Shown here piece after piece: positions 47,300-57,571 of a stretch of DNA of 64,000 bases. Numbering within the stretch: the stretch's first letter is position 1; each line of letters opens with the position of its first letter. The notes under the pieces are model-generated. The model was not told the DNA's origin. It saw nothing but the letters and a program-made list of their open reading frames with translations, and did no database searches. This stretch comes from Haemophilus pittmaniae. Its GTDB lineage: Bacteria; Pseudomonadota; Gammaproteobacteria; Enterobacterales; Pasteurellaceae. The stretch covers positions 1,674,001-1,738,000 of the forward strand of contig NZ_LT906463.1 of the NCBI RefSeq assembly GCF_900186995.1, read 5' to 3'. The position numbers and the translations under genes are program-made.

Positions 47300-47922
47300 G
47301 TGTGATGACTAAAATTTCTTCCCGTTACGGTTTATTACTCGGCTTTTGCGCCTTAATTTGCACAATAATTTCCGCCGGCGTGTATTCGTTGACCAAAAAA
47401 CAAATCGAGGAAGCCATGCTGGCTCAACAGAAGGACCTATTGTTGCAAGTTGTTCCACAAAATTATTTCGATAATGATTTTGTGCAAAGCGACCTAGTAC
47501 CGCAAACCGAGCAATTGCAAGGAATTCAGAAAATCTATTTTGCCCGCAAAGCAGGCCAACTCACCGCTTATGCCTATGAAACCACGGCACCGGACGGTTA
47601 TTCTGGCAATATTAGAATGTTGGTTGGTCTGACTCCAGCCGGAGAAGTATTGGGCGTGCGGGTTATCGAGCACCATGAAACACCGGGATTGGGCGATAAA
47701 ATCGAATTACGCATTTCCAATTGGATTTTATCCTTCTCCAACAAATGGCTAAAACCGGATAACCTCAATGATTGGGCGGTAAAAAAAGACGGCGGTAAAT
47801 TTGATCAATTTTCTGGAGCCACCATTACACCACGTGCGGTGGTGAATCAGGTACGTCGCTCCGCCCAAATAATGTTGGATAATTCAACGTTATTACAACA
47901 AATGGCTGCACAAGAGAAATAA
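47296..47922 (+). CDS. rnfG: Rnf electron transport complex subunit G
   Basis: 208 residues. One N-terminal membrane helix (11-31), then a periplasmic FMN-binding domain with SGAT (173-176); Thr176 is the predicted covalent FMN site. [12 protein letters not shown] is the other family landmark. ATG overlaps the rnfD stop. Confidence 0.96.
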   Translation: MSVMTKISSRYGLLLGFCALICTIISAGVYSLTKKQIEEAMLAQQKDLLLQVVPQNYFDNDFVQSDLVPQTEQLQGIQKIYFARKAGQLTAYAYETTAPDGYSGNIRMLVGLTPAGEVLGVRVIEHHETPGLGDKIELRISNWILSFSNKWLKPDNLNDWAVKKDGGKFDQFSGATITPRAVVNQVRRSAQIMLDNSTLLQQMAAQEK

Positions 47923-47923
47923 T

Positions 47924-48625
47924 ATGAGCGAACCTTCAATCACTCAGAGTGAACAAAATCCACAAAGCGACAGCATCCATAGCCCACAAAAAACGCCATC
48001 AATTTGGCGCGACATCTTTTTACAAGGGGTTTGGCAAAATAATAGTACCTTGGTCCAATTGCTCGGTCTATGCCCACTTTTGGCCGTTTCTTCCACCGCA
48101 ACCAATGCATTGGGATTAGGCTTGGCCACTATGCTGGTGCTGACCTGTACCAATACCATGGTATCGCTATTTCGGAAGCAAATTCCTAACGATATTCGAA
48201 TTCCAATTTATGTGATGATCATTGCGACAACCGTAACCGTAGTGCAATTATTAATGAACGCCTATACCTATACGCTGTATCAATCCCTCGGGATCTTTAT
48301 TCCGTTGATTGTCACCAACTGTATCGTTATCGGTCGAGCGGAAGCCTTTGCCTCAAAAAACAGCATCTTACATTCCGCTTGGGATGGTTTTTCCATGGGG
48401 CTCGGCATGGCATTAAGCCTTACCTTTTTAGGAGCCTTACGGGAAATTCTGGGACAAGGTACGCTCTTTGAAGGTATTGAAAATCTTTTTGGGCAACAGG
48501 CCAAATTCCTTACTCTGCACATTTATCATAGCGATAGCAGCTTTTTACTGTTTATCTTACCGCCAGGTGCCTTTATCGGACTGGGCCTGATGTTGGCAAT
48601 AAAAAATAGAATCGAGCAAAAATAA
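47924..48625 (+). CDS. rnfE: Rnf electron transport complex subunit E
   Basis: 233 residues; about 25 residues of polar N-terminus, then six helices homologous to Rnf[21 protein letters not shown] and [15 protein letters not shown] are landmarks, the cysteines pairing with those of RnfA. Stop overlaps the nth start. Confidence 0.97.
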   Translation: MSEPSITQSEQNPQSDSIHSPQKTPSIWRDIFLQGVWQNNSTLVQLLGLCPLLAVSSTATNALGLGLATMLVLTCTNTMVSLFRKQIPNDIRIPIYVMIIATTVTVVQLLMNAYTYTLYQSLGIFIPLIVTNCIVIGRAEAFASKNSILHSAWDGFSMGLGMALSLTFLGALREILGQGTLFEGIENLFGQQAKFLTLHIYHSDSSFLLFILPPGAFIGLGLMLAIKNRIEQK

Positions 48626-49260
48626 TGAATCAGGCCAAAAGAATTGAGATTTTACGCCGTCTGCGCGATCAAAATCCCCACCCCACAACGGAATTACAGT
48701 ATAATTCGCCCTTCGAATTATTGATTGCCGTGATTTTATCCGCGCAAGCAACGGATAAAGGCGTCAACAAAGCTACCGCTAAATTATTCCCGGTAGCCAA
48801 CACGCCTGAAGCCATTTGGGCGCTCGGGGTTGATGGTTTAAAGGAATATATCAAAACCATCGGACTATTTAATGCGAAAGCAGAAAATATCATCAAAACC
48901 TGTCGAGATTTAATCGACAAACACCAAAGCCAAGTACCGGAAGATCGCGCCGCCTTAGAAGCGCTCGCCGGTGTAGGTCGTAAAACCGCTAATGTGGTAT
49001 TGAATACGGCCTTTGGCCACCCGACCATTGCCGTGGACACCCACATTTTCCGCGTGTGCAACCGAACCCAATTTGCTCCCGGCAAGGATGTCGTCAAAGT
49101 GGAAGAAAAACTCAATAAAGTGGTGCCTGCCGAATTTAAGGTGGATGTGCATCATTGGCTCATTTTACATGGCCGCTATACCTGTATTGCGCGCAAACCC
49201 CATTGCGGTTCGTGCATTATTGAAGATTTATGCGAATACAAAGATAAAACCGAATATTGA
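48625..49260 (+). CDS. nth: Endonuclease III
   Basis: 211 residues. Helix-hairpin-helix LAGVGRKTANVVLNTAFG with the catalytic Lys, catalytic Asp in IAVDTHIFRVCNR, and C-terminal 4Fe-4S cluster CIARKPHCGSCIIEDLC. DNA glycosylase/AP lyase for oxidised pyrimidines. Last gene of the rnf operon, a linkage also seen in E. coli and H. influenzae. Confidence 0.97.
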   Translation: MNQAKRIEILRRLRDQNPHPTTELQYNSPFELLIAVILSAQATDKGVNKATAKLFPVANTPEAIWALGVDGLKEYIKTIGLFNAKAENIIKTCRDLIDKHQSQVPEDRAALEALAGVGRKTANVVLNTAFGHPTIAVDTHIFRVCNRTQFAPGKDVVKVEEKLNKVVPAEFKVDVHHWLILHGRYTCIARKPHCGSCIIEDLCEYKDKTEY

Positions 49261-49284
49261 TTCGCCAAGCTAACGGATAACAAA

Positions 49285-50658
49285 ATGACAACAACCAAAC
49301 AACAACGACAAACTTGGTCAAGCCGACTGACTTATGTACTTACTGTCGCCGGCGCAACCGTCGGTTTCGGCGCTACCTGGCGCTTTCCTTATTTAGTGGG
49401 ACAAAATGGCGGTGGTGCTTATGTATTACTGTTTTGTTTAGCGATGCTGCTGATCGGAATTCCAATGATTTTAGTGGAAAACGTGATCGGCCGCCGTTTA
49501 CGGGTCAATTCCATTGATGCCTTTGGCGATAAAATCCAGGATAAGGGAAAAAATATTTCCCAATACTGGAAAATTCTCGGTTATATGGGAATTCTTGGTG
49601 CCTTTGGCATTATGGCCTATTACATGGTGCTCGGTGGTTGGGTGATTTCTTATATCATCAATTTAATCAGCGGTGGCTTGGATATTTCCGAACCAATTAC
49701 CAAAGATGTAGCCAAAAATTTCTATGAATTACACATTGAAAACAGCCCTTGGGAAATTGTTGGTTATACCTTCCTTTTCGTGGCCATTAACTACATTATC
49801 TTAGCCAAGGGTATCATCGGCGGGATTGAACGCTCGGTGAAATATTTAATGCCATTGCTATTTATTTTCCTTATCGGCATGGTGATCCGTAACCTTACAT
49901 TGCCGGGAGCAATGGAAGGCGTGAGCTTTTATCTCAAACCGGATTTCTCCAAAATTACCCCACAACTATTTATTTTCGTGTTAGGTCAGGTATTCTTCGC
50001 CCTAAGCCTTGGCTTTGGCGTATTAATCACCCTATCCAGCTATCTGAATAAGGAAGAAAACCTCATCCACACTGCGGTTATCACCGGTTTTACCAACACC
50101 ATCATCGCTGTGCTATGTGGCTTTATGATCTTCCCTTCTTTATTTACCTTTGATATTAAACCGGATGCCGGACCAACCTTAGTATTCCAAAGTCTGCCAA
50201 TCGTATTCTCACATCTTTGGGCAGGCAAATTCTTTGCCATTGTATTCTTCGGTCTCTTACTGATTGCGGCACTGACTACTTCACTCACCATTTATGAAGT
50301 GATTATCACCGTATTGCAGGAAAAATTAAGAATGCGCCGTGGTAAAGCGATTTTCTTTACCCTGCTGGGGATCTTCCTATTCGGAAACATACCATCAATT
50401 TTAGGCGATAATTTATGGAAAGATGTCACTTTCTTCGGTAAAAGTATTTTCGACAGCTTCGATTTCCTTAGCGGTAATATTCTGTTTATGCTTACCGCGT
50501 TGGGTTGTGCGTTATTCGTTGGTTTCGTGTTGAAGGATGAAGCGAAAAAAGAACTCAGCCCGACCCCGAATTCACTCTTTACCAAAGTTTGGTTTAACTA
50601 CGTGAAATTCGTAGTACCTATTATCATTTTGGTGATTTTTATCAGTAATCTAATCTAA
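49285..50658 (+). CDS. Neurotransmitter:sodium symporter (SNF) family transporter
   Basis: 457 residues, about 11-12 membrane helices. Helix 1 carries GATVGFGATWRFPYLVGQNG and helix 2 GGAYVLLF, the sodium and substrate sites of LeuT-fold transporters. Bacterial members import amino acids with Na+; the substrate here is unknown. 24 bases after nth, so possibly read through. Confidence 0.92.
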   Translation: MTTTKQQRQTWSSRLTYVLTVAGATVGFGATWRFPYLVGQNGGGAYVLLFCLAMLLIGIPMILVENVIGRRLRVNSIDAFGDKIQDKGKNISQYWKILGYMGILGAFGIMAYYMVLGGWVISYIINLISGGLDISEPITKDVAKNFYELHIENSPWEIVGYTFLFVAINYIILAKGIIGGIERSVKYLMPLLFIFLIGMVIRNLTLPGAMEGVSFYLKPDFSKITPQLFIFVLGQVFFALSLGFGVLITLSSYLNKEENLIHTAVITGFTNTIIAVLCGFMIFPSLFTFDIKPDAGPTLVFQSLPIVFSHLWAGKFFAIVFFGLLLIAALTTSLTIYEVIITVLQEKLRMRRGKAIFFTLLGIFLFGNIPSILGDNLWKDVTFFGKSIFDSFDFLSGNILFMLTALGCALFVGFVLKDEAKKELSPTPNSLFTKVWFNYVKFVVPIIILVIFISNLI

Positions 50659-50663
50659 ACAAA

Positions 50664-50691
50664 AAAACCGAGGTTCTCCTCGGTTTTCTTT
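50664..50691 (+). terminator. Terminator after the SNF transporter
   Basis: Stem AAAACCGAGG / CCTCGGTTTT, tail TCTTTTA. Confidence 0.88.
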
Positions 50692-50701
50692 TACCTCTCC
50701 C

Positions 50702-50777
50702 AAACGCCCCTTCCAAAACCAAAGTTTTTCTAAAAATAACGCATAAGTTATTGATTTTATTAGAATTGATTTAAAAC
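50702..50777 (+). repeat. Dispersed intergenic repeat, copy 6
   Basis: AAACGCCCCTTCC ... TTTTTCTAAAAATAACGCAT, AAGTTATTGATTTTATTAG. Forward orientation, between two terminators. Confidence 0.8.
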
Positions 50778-50802
50778 AGGGCATAAAGGACATTTTTCTG
50801 CA

Positions 50803-50838
50803 TTAAAAAAGGCGAACACTAAAGTGCTCGCCTTATTA
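50803..50838 (-). terminator. Terminator after thrS
   Basis: Imperfect stem AAGGCGAACACT / AGTGCTCGCCTT with an A run before it, giving a T run on the minus strand. Confidence 0.75.
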
Positions 50839-50853
50839 ATTAACGCCGTAGGC

Positions 50854-52785
50854 CTATTCTTCACCCAATAATTTCAACTCACGTTGTCTGACTTGGGATT
50901 TTAAGATTTCAGCAAACTCTTCTACGCTGAAGGAGCCTAAATCTGCACCTTTGCGGGTACGTACCGCCACTTTGCCTTCAGCGATTTCTTTATCACCGCA
51001 AACAAGCATATAAGGTACACGACGTAGGGTGTGTTCACGAATCTTAAAGCCGACTTTCTCATTACGTAAATCTGCTTTAACGCGTAAACCTGCATCGGAA
51101 AGTTGTTTCACAACTTTTTGCACGTAATCTGCTTGGCTATCGGTAATGTTCATCACAACCGCTTGTACTGGAGCTAACCATGCCGGGAAGAAACCCGCAT
51201 ACTCTTCAGTAATGATACCGATGAAACGTTCAATCGAACCAAGAATCGCACGGTGAATCATAACCGGTGTACGACGGTCATTGTCTTCTGCGACATAAGA
51301 TGCGTTTAAACGACCCGGTAAAGCAAAGTCTAATTGGATAGTACCGCATTGCCATTCACGATCTAAGCAGTCACGTAATGCAAACTCAATTTTCGGACCG
51401 TAGAATGCACCTTCACCTTCTTGAATTTCATATTCAAGACCGTTATGCGCTAATGCTGCCGCAAGACCTGCTTCTGCACGATCCCACATATCATCCGCAC
51501 CGATACGTTTTTCAGGACGAGTAGATAATTTCACCTGAATATTTTGGAAACCGAAAGTGCTGTAAATGTCGTAAACCATTTTGATACAGCTGGTTACTTC
51601 ACTTTCAATTTGGTCTTCAGTACAGAAAATGTGGGCATCATCTTGAGTGAAGCCACGTACACGCATTAAACCGTGTAAAGAACCCGATGGCTCATTACGG
51701 TGACAAGAACCAAACTCCGCCATGCGAATTGGTAAATCACGGTAAGATTTCAAACCTTGATTGAAGATTTGAACGTGTCCCGGGCAGTTCATTGGTTTAA
51801 TCGCATATTCACGGTTTTCTGATTGTGTAGTAAACATCAAATCACCGTAGTTTTGCCAGTGACCTGTTTTTTCCCATAACACACGGTCCATCATAAATGG
51901 ACCTTTTACTTCTTGATAATCGTATTCTTTTAATTTAGTACGTACGAAGGTTTCCAATTCACGGAAGATTGTCCAACCATCGTTATGCCAGAACACCATA
52001 CCCGGTGCTTCTTCTTGCATATGATATAAATCTAACGCTTTACCGATTTTACGGTGGTCACGTTTTGCCGCTTCTTCTAAGCGGGTTAAGTATTCCGCTA
52101 ATTGTTTTTTATCTGCCCAAGCCGTACCGTAGATACGTTGTAACATTTTATTTTTGCTATCACCACGCCAGTATGCACCTGCTACTTTCATTAATTTGAA
52201 GTGATGGCAGAAACGCATATTCGGCACATGTGGCCCACGACACATATCAATGTATTCTTCATGATGATATAACGCAGGGGTTGCGGTACGTTCGATGTTT
52301 TCATCTAAGATAGCCATTTTGTATGGCTCACCGCGTTTTTCAAAAGTATCTCTTGCTTCTTGCCAGCTTACCGGAGTTTTGATGACGTCATAATTGGTTT
52401 TCGCCAATTCAAGCATACGTTTTTCAATGGCATCAACATCTTCTTGGGTTAAAGAACGGTCTAAATCCACATCGTAATAGAAACCATTTTCAATCGTTGG
52501 ACCGATCGCCATTTTAACATCTGGGAATAATTGTTTGATGGCGTGTCCAAGCAAGTGTGCGCAAGAGTGACGAATGATCTCTAAACCGTCTTCATCTTTT
52601 GCTGTAATAATTTCAAGGTTGGCATCTTCATTGATAATATCGCAAGCATCACGACGTTCACCGTTTACACGGCCGGCAATAGTTGCTTTGGCAAGACCGG
52701 CTCCGATATCTTGAGCCACTTCTAACACGGAAACAGGACGATCAAATTCGCGTTTAGAACCGTCCGGTAAAGTAATAATAGGCAT
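50854..52785 (-). CDS. thrS: Threonyl-tRNA synthetase
   Basis: 643 residues from ATG 52785 (AGAAGGAAAA before it); an upstream open extension is not ThrRS. N-terminal TGS domain ([20 protein letters not shown]), editing domain with [16 protein letters not shown] and CRGPHVP, class II catalytic core with [14 protein letters not shown] and [20 protein letters not shown], and C-terminal anticodon domain. Complete length (E. coli 642). infC is not adjacent, unlike E. coli. Confidence 0.98.
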   Translation of the reverse strand: MPIITLPDGSKREFDRPVSVLEVAQDIGAGLAKATIAGRVNGERRDACDIINEDANLEIITAKDEDGLEIIRHSCAHLLGHAIKQLFPDVKMAIGPTIENGFYYDVDLDRSLTQEDVDAIEKRMLELAKTNYDVIKTPVSWQEARDTFEKRGEPYKMAILDENIERTATPALYHHEEYIDMCRGPHVPNMRFCHHFKLMKVAGAYWRGDSKNKMLQRIYGTAWADKKQLAEYLTRLEEAAKRDHRKIGKALDLYHMQEEAPGMVFWHNDGWTIFRELETFVRTKLKEYDYQEVKGPFMMDRVLWEKTGHWQNYGDLMFTTQSENREYAIKPMNCPGHVQIFNQGLKSYRDLPIRMAEFGSCHRNEPSGSLHGLMRVRGFTQDDAHIFCTEDQIESEVTSCIKMVYDIYSTFGFQNIQVKLSTRPEKRIGADDMWDRAEAGLAAALAHNGLEYEIQEGEGAFYGPKIEFALRDCLDREWQCGTIQLDFALPGRLNASYVAEDNDRRTPVMIHRAILGSIERFIGIITEEYAGFFPAWLAPVQAVVMNITDSQADYVQKVVKQLSDAGLRVKADLRNEKVGFKIREHTLRRVPYMLVCGDKEIAEGKVAVRTRKGADLGSFSVEEFAEILKSQVRQRELKLLGEE

Positions 52786-52848
52786 AATTTTTCCTTCTAC
52801 AGTGGTCGCCCATACGAAAGGCAACATGCAAATAATGATTAAAAACAA

Positions 52849-52857
52849 ACCGCACTT
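52849..52857 (-). other. DNA uptake signal core
   Basis: ACCGCACTT between thrS and azoR; a near-match AAGTGCGGC follows in inverse orientation at about 52885, so the two could pair as a stem. Confidence 0.8.
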
Positions 52858-53048
52858 TCATTCACTCCCACTATCGAGCAAACCAAGTGCGGCGGCGCAT
52901 TCTAGCACTTAATCGATATTTTGTTAATCGCTCTGCATTATTTACTGCCAAGAAACAATGATTTTCCTTACAGTCCCTTTATCTGTCAGCAAACCAAGAT
53001 AGAATTAAGGGCACATTTAACGACCACTTTCAATAGAAGGAAAACATA

Positions 53049-53633
53049 ATGAAAAATGTACTCGTTTTAAAATCCAGTATCTTGGCTGATAACTCACAAA
53101 CCAACAAATTGATTGATTACAGCATTGAAAAGTTATCGGGGAATCATATCGTGGTACGGAATTTAGCCACACAGCCACTCCCCCATTTTGATGCTACCGC
53201 AGCAGTTGCCGTGCGAGGCGAACCACAAAGTAACGAAGAAAAAGCGCTGTTAGCCTTATCCGATGAATTAGTAGCTGAATTAAAAGCAGCGGATATCATT
53301 GTTATTGGAGCACCGATGTATAACCTGGGTATCCCAACGCAGCTGAAATCCTATTTTGATTTTATCGCTCGCCCGCGTGTCACTTTCCAATACACAGCCA
53401 ATGGTCCGGAAGGCTTGCTAAAGGATAAAAAAGCGATTGTATTAGCTGCTTGTGGCGGTATGTATGACGAAGACAATAATGTGACAAACTATTTAAAAGC
53501 CATTTTAGATTTTGTTGGCATTACTGATGTTCAATTTGCTTATGCAAAAGGTATTGGATTAGGTCCAGAAGCAATTGAAAAAGCCCAGAGCTCAGCGAAA
53601 CATAAAATTGATGAGATTCTTGCTACACTTTAA
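53049..53633 (+). CDS. azoR: FMN-dependent NADH-azoreductase
   Basis: 194 residues, flavodoxin-like AcpD/AzoR. Begins [40 protein letters not shown] and AACGGMYD are FMN-site landmarks. Two-electron reduction of quinones and azo compounds. AGAAGGAAAACATA before ATG. Confidence 0.93.
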   Translation: MKNVLVLKSSILADNSQTNKLIDYSIEKLSGNHIVVRNLATQPLPHFDATAAVAVRGEPQSNEEKALLALSDELVAELKAADIIVIGAPMYNLGIPTQLKSYFDFIARPRVTFQYTANGPEGLLKDKKAIVLAACGGMYDEDNNVTNYLKAILDFVGITDVQFAYAKGIGLGPEAIEKAQSSAKHKIDEILATL

Positions 53634-53654
53634 TTTTCCCCTTTCAATATAAAA

Positions 53655-53692
53655 AAAGGCCGCATCGATTGTTTAAAATTATGCGGCTTTTA
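53655..53692 (+). terminator. Terminator after azoR
   Basis: Stem AAAGGCCGCAT / ATGCGGCTTTT with a loop of about 16 bases. Confidence 0.75.
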
Positions 53693-53759
53693 AGTTTTAA
53701 ATCACCTCCCTCTATGCTCAACATTTACCGTAAAAAATCCATTTTTTTTGAATCCCCCC

Positions 53760-53788
53760 TTGACTTAATCTCATTGTACTAGTCTAAT
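53760..53788 (+). promoter_or_regulatory. trp promoter
   Basis: TTGACT (53760-53765), 17-base spacer, TCTAAT (53783-53788). The start point would be near 53795, only about 22 bases before the trpE ATG, leaving no room for a leader peptide or attenuator. Confidence 0.75.
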
Positions 53789-53793
53789 AGTGC
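53776..53793 (+). promoter_or_regulatory. TrpR operator
   Basis: GTACTAGTCTAATAGTGC matches the TrpR palindrome (GTACTAGTTAACTAGTAC) with ACTA/TAGT half-sites at the right spacing. It covers the -10 element, so TrpR-tryptophan would block RNA polymerase. Confidence 0.75.
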
Positions 53794-53816
53794 AAAATTT
53801 CAAAACAGGATTGATT

Positions 53817-55367
53817 ATGAAAAATGCTCCTTTTATTGCAGTAACTTCTCAACCGGTGCCCTATCATGCCGATACCACTGCAATTTTTAATACGCTTTGC
53901 CAACAAAACTCGAATTCACTCCTTCTCGATTCAGCCGAAATCGGTAGTAAAAATAGCTTACAAAGCCTTATTCTGATCAATGCTGCCGTCAAAATTATCT
54001 GTCTTGGTAATCAAGTTACCTTCAAAGCCCTAAATGCAAACGGTAAACAAGTCCTAAAGGAAATCCATCCAGTATTAAGTCAGCTTGGTACATCCAATAC
54101 TGCCAAGGTTGAGGAGGAATTTTCTGTACAATTTGCGCCACTCGATAATCAATTGGATGAAGACAGTAAATTACAGGCAGCTACTATTTTTGATGGCCTT
54201 CGGGTAATCTCCAACCATTATCAACACAGCAGCACGCCAATCTTTTTAGGTGGCTTATTTGCCTATGATTTAGTTGCAAATTTTATCCCAATGCAAGGCA
54301 TCGCATTGCAGGATGATGGTATTAGCTGTCCGGATTATAGTTTCTATCTCGCGGAAAACTTAATCACTATCGATCACCAAAGCCAACAAGCGACCTTGAA
54401 AAGTTTTTGCTTTAGTCAAGAAGAACAAGTGGAAGTGGCTAAAACGGCGCTTTCTATCGCACAAAAATTAAAAAATATTGATGGCGTACTTTCAATTAAA
54501 GCAGCAAGCGATGAAATTAGCACCAACTTTGAAGACCCGGAATTTATCGGCATTGTAAAAGCCTTAAAACACCATATTAATATTGGTGATGTATTCCAAA
54601 TCGTACCATCCCGGCGTTTTTCATTGGCCTGTCCAAACACTCTTGCCAGCTATGCCCAATTAAAACATAACAATCCAAGCCCTTATATGTTCTATATGAA
54701 TGATGAGGATTTCATTCTATTTGGCGCTTCGCCGGAAAGCGCATTGAAATATGCCCCGGAAAATCGCCAATTAGAAATTTACCCTATTGCCGGTTCTCGC
54801 CCGCGTGGTTTTGATGCCCATGGCAACATTGATCCTGAATTGGATGCGCGCTTGGAATTAGAATTACGCCTTGATCATAAAGAACAAGCCGAACATTTGA
54901 TGTTAGTGGATTTAGCCCGTAACGATATTGCTCGTGTGTGCCAAAGCGGTACGCGTAAAGTAGCCGAATTAATGCAAGTGGATCGCTATTCACATATTAT
55001 GCATTTAGTCTCTCGCGTGGTAGGTAAACTCCGTCCTGAACTTGATGCCTTACACGCTTATCAGGCCTGTATGAATATGGGCACTCTAACCGGCGCACCT
55101 AAAATCAAAGCCATGCAGTTAATTTATCAATTTGAACAACAAAAACGTCACAGCTACGGCGGTGCGGTGGGATATCTCACTTCCGATGGTCATTTTGATA
55201 CCTGTATCGTCATTCGCTCGGCCTTTGTACAACATGGCATTGCGCATATTCAAGCGGGCTGTGGTGAGGTATTAGATTCCGATCCACAAATGGAAGCCGA
55301 CGAAACCCGCCATAAGGCAGCAGCGGTGCTTAAAGCGATTAGACAAATCAATACCCAAGCAAAATAA
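53817..55367 (+). CDS. trpE: Anthranilate synthase component I
   Basis: 516 residues from ATG 53817 (CAGGA before it); the open frame runs 9 codons further upstream across the promoter, so that is not the start. Chorismate-binding enzyme: GDVFQIVPSRRFSL, PSPYMFYMNDEDFILFGASP, IAGSRPRG, AGCGEVLDSDPQMEADE. Makes anthranilate from chorismate with TrpG. Confidence 0.97.
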   Translation: MKNAPFIAVTSQPVPYHADTTAIFNTLCQQNSNSLLLDSAEIGSKNSLQSLILINAAVKIICLGNQVTFKALNANGKQVLKEIHPVLSQLGTSNTAKVEEEFSVQFAPLDNQLDEDSKLQAATIFDGLRVISNHYQHSSTPIFLGGLFAYDLVANFIPMQGIALQDDGISCPDYSFYLAENLITIDHQSQQATLKSFCFSQEEQVEVAKTALSIAQKLKNIDGVLSIKAASDEISTNFEDPEFIGIVKALKHHINIGDVFQIVPSRRFSLACPNTLASYAQLKHNNPSPYMFYMNDEDFILFGASPESALKYAPENRQLEIYPIAGSRPRGFDAHGNIDPELDARLELELRLDHKEQAEHLMLVDLARNDIARVCQSGTRKVAELMQVDRYSHIMHLVSRVVGKLRPELDALHAYQACMNMGTLTGAPKIKAMQLIYQFEQQKRHSYGGAVGYLTSDGHFDTCIVIRSAFVQHGIAHIQAGCGEVLDSDPQMEADETRHKAAAVLKAIRQINTQAK

Positions 55368-55379
55368 GGACGATAAATT

Positions 55380-55961
55380 ATGGCTAATATTCTCTTTTTA
55401 GATAATTTTGATTCATTTACCTACAACCTAGTGGATCAATTCCGCGTGCTTGGACATAACGTAAAAGTCTATCGCAATGACACCAATTTAGAAGCCTTGG
55501 TACAGGAAGCACTCAATACGCCAAATGCCGTATTGGCACTCTCCCCCGGCCCAGGTACACCGGCCGAAGCCGGCATTTTGTTACCATTGATTGAACGCTT
55601 AAAGGATAAACTTCCGATTATTGGTATTTGCTTAGGCCATCAAGCACTCATTCAAGCGTTTGGCGGTGAGGTTGTACATGCTGGAGAAGTCTTACATGGT
55701 AAAGTATCGCGCATTCAGCACGATAATCAGGCCATGTTTAAGGATCTCGCCAATCCAATGCCGGTAGCACGCTATCACTCTTTGATGGGTAAAAATCTGC
55801 CGGATGAGTTTATTGTCAACGCAGACTATAACGGTATCGTGATGGCTATTCGTCATAAAACTCTACCGATTTGTGCTTTCCAATTTCATCCGGAAAGCAT
55901 CCTCACAGTGCAAGGTTCACAATTGCTACAACAATCGGTGGAATGGCTACTAAACCGCTAA
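55380..55961 (+). CDS. trpG: Anthranilate synthase component II (glutamine amidotransferase)
   Basis: 193 residues, class I amidotransferase alone, not fused to TrpD. Catalytic triad: Cys in IIGICLGHQALIQAFGG, His-x-Glu in AFQFHPES. NFDSFTYNLVDQF at the start. Supplies ammonia to TrpE. Confidence 0.97.
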   Translation: MANILFLDNFDSFTYNLVDQFRVLGHNVKVYRNDTNLEALVQEALNTPNAVLALSPGPGTPAEAGILLPLIERLKDKLPIIGICLGHQALIQAFGGEVVHAGEVLHGKVSRIQHDNQAMFKDLANPMPVARYHSLMGKNLPDEFIVNADYNGIVMAIRHKTLPICAFQFHPESILTVQGSQLLQQSVEWLLNR

Positions 55962-55967
55962 TTTTGA

Positions 55968-56417
<450 letters not shown>

Positions 56418-56428
56418 GGGAGTTGATT

Positions 56429-57430
56429 ATGCAAACCGCACAACTTTTAGAACAACTTTACAATGGTCAAAGCCTCGACAAAGCGGCTAGCGAAAATCTT
56501 TTTAATGCCATTATGCAGGGTGAACTCAACAACGAACAAATTGCCGCGATGTTGATCGCCTTAAAAGTACGTGGTGCAACTATTGACGAATTAAGTGGTG
56601 CCGTATCGGCCTCCTTACACAATGCCAAACCATTCCCTCGTCCCGACTACCCTTTTGCGGATATTGTGGGAACTGGTGGTGATGGTCAAAACACAATTAA
56701 TATTTCTACCGCCAGTGCAATCGTTGCGGCCTCTATGGGTGTCAAAGTGGCAAAACACGGCAATCGCAGTGTCTCGAGTAAATCTGGGGCAAGTGATGTA
56801 TTAACCGCACTCGGCGTAAATGTAAATGTTACTCCGGAACAAGCCCGCCAGGCATTGGATGATATTGGTGTGTGCTTTTTATTTGCCCAGCAATATCACA
56901 GCGGTTTTAAACATGTAGCTCCGGTGCGTGCGGCGCTAAAAACCCGCACATTATTCAATATCCTCGGGCCATTAATTAATCCGTCCCGTCCGACTTATCA
57001 TTTACTTGGTGTATATGCCCCAGAATTAGTCAAAACCTATGCAGAAACAGCATTAGCTTTAGGGCATCAACATACGTTTGTGGTACATGGTGCCGGTTTA
57101 GATGAGGTGGCTGTACATGGCGAAACCCAAGTGGCTGAAATTAAAAATGGTAAAATTGACTACTTCAGCTTAACGCCGGAGGATTTTGGTTTAAGCACCC
57201 AATCCTTAGAAAGCTTGCGCGGTGGTGAACCGGAAGAAAACGCCCAATATTTAACCGCACTTTTACAAGGTAAAGGGAAAGCCGAAAATGCCAATGCAGT
57301 AGCGGCCAATGTGGCGTTATTGTTAAAATTATTCGGGCATCAGGATCTAAAACAAAACGTTCAACATGTGTTGGCACACCTTGCTTCCGGCAAAGCCTTT
57401 GCAACCTTGCAAAAATTAACAACATATTAA
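56429..57430 (+). CDS. trpD: Anthranilate phosphoribosyltransferase
   Basis: 333 residues from ATG 56429 (AAGGGAG before it). [17 protein letters not shown] is the PRPP loop, [19 protein letters not shown] the anthranilate/Mg region, [16 protein letters not shown] follows. Second step of tryptophan synthesis. Starts 12 bases after the tautomerase gene. Confidence 0.97.
   Translation: MQTAQLLEQLYNGQSLDKAASENLFNAIMQGELNNEQIAAMLIALKVRGATIDELSGAVSASLHNAKPFPRPDYPFADIVGTGGDGQNTINISTASAIVAASMGVKVAKHGNRSVSSKSGASDVLTALGVNVNVTPEQARQALDDIGVCFLFAQQYHSGFKHVAPVRAALKTRTLFNILGPLINPSRPTYHLLGVYAPELVKTYAETALALGHQHTFVVHGAGLDEVAVHGETQVAEIKNGKIDYFSLTPEDFGLSTQSLESLRGGEPEENAQYLTALLQGKGKAENANAVAANVALLLKLFGHQDLKQNVQHVLAHLASGKAFATLQKLTTY
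57254..57262 (-). other. DNA uptake signal core
   Basis: ACCGCACTT followed by TTA, inside trpD. Confidence 0.8.
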
Positions 57431-57470
57431 TCCATGGGCGCTGCGACTGGCGCCCATTGATGGTTACTCC

Positions 57471-57545
57471 AAACGCCCTATCGTTTTTCAGAGTTTTTCT
57501 AAAAATAGCATGTAACCCATTGATTTTATTAATATTGATAAAAAA
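57471..57545 (+). repeat. Dispersed intergenic repeat, copy 7 (between trpD and trpCF)
   Basis: AAACGCCCTATCG ... TTTTTCTAAAAATAGCATG, CCCATTGATTTTATTAATA. Sits inside the trp operon. Confidence 0.78.
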
Positions 57546-57571
57546 ACTAATTTTCTCTTAAAAGAGCCATT

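Noticed and set aside
48669-49115. 148-codon minus-strand ORF opposite nth
   Set aside because: Shadow of the conserved nth frame; no recognisable domain.
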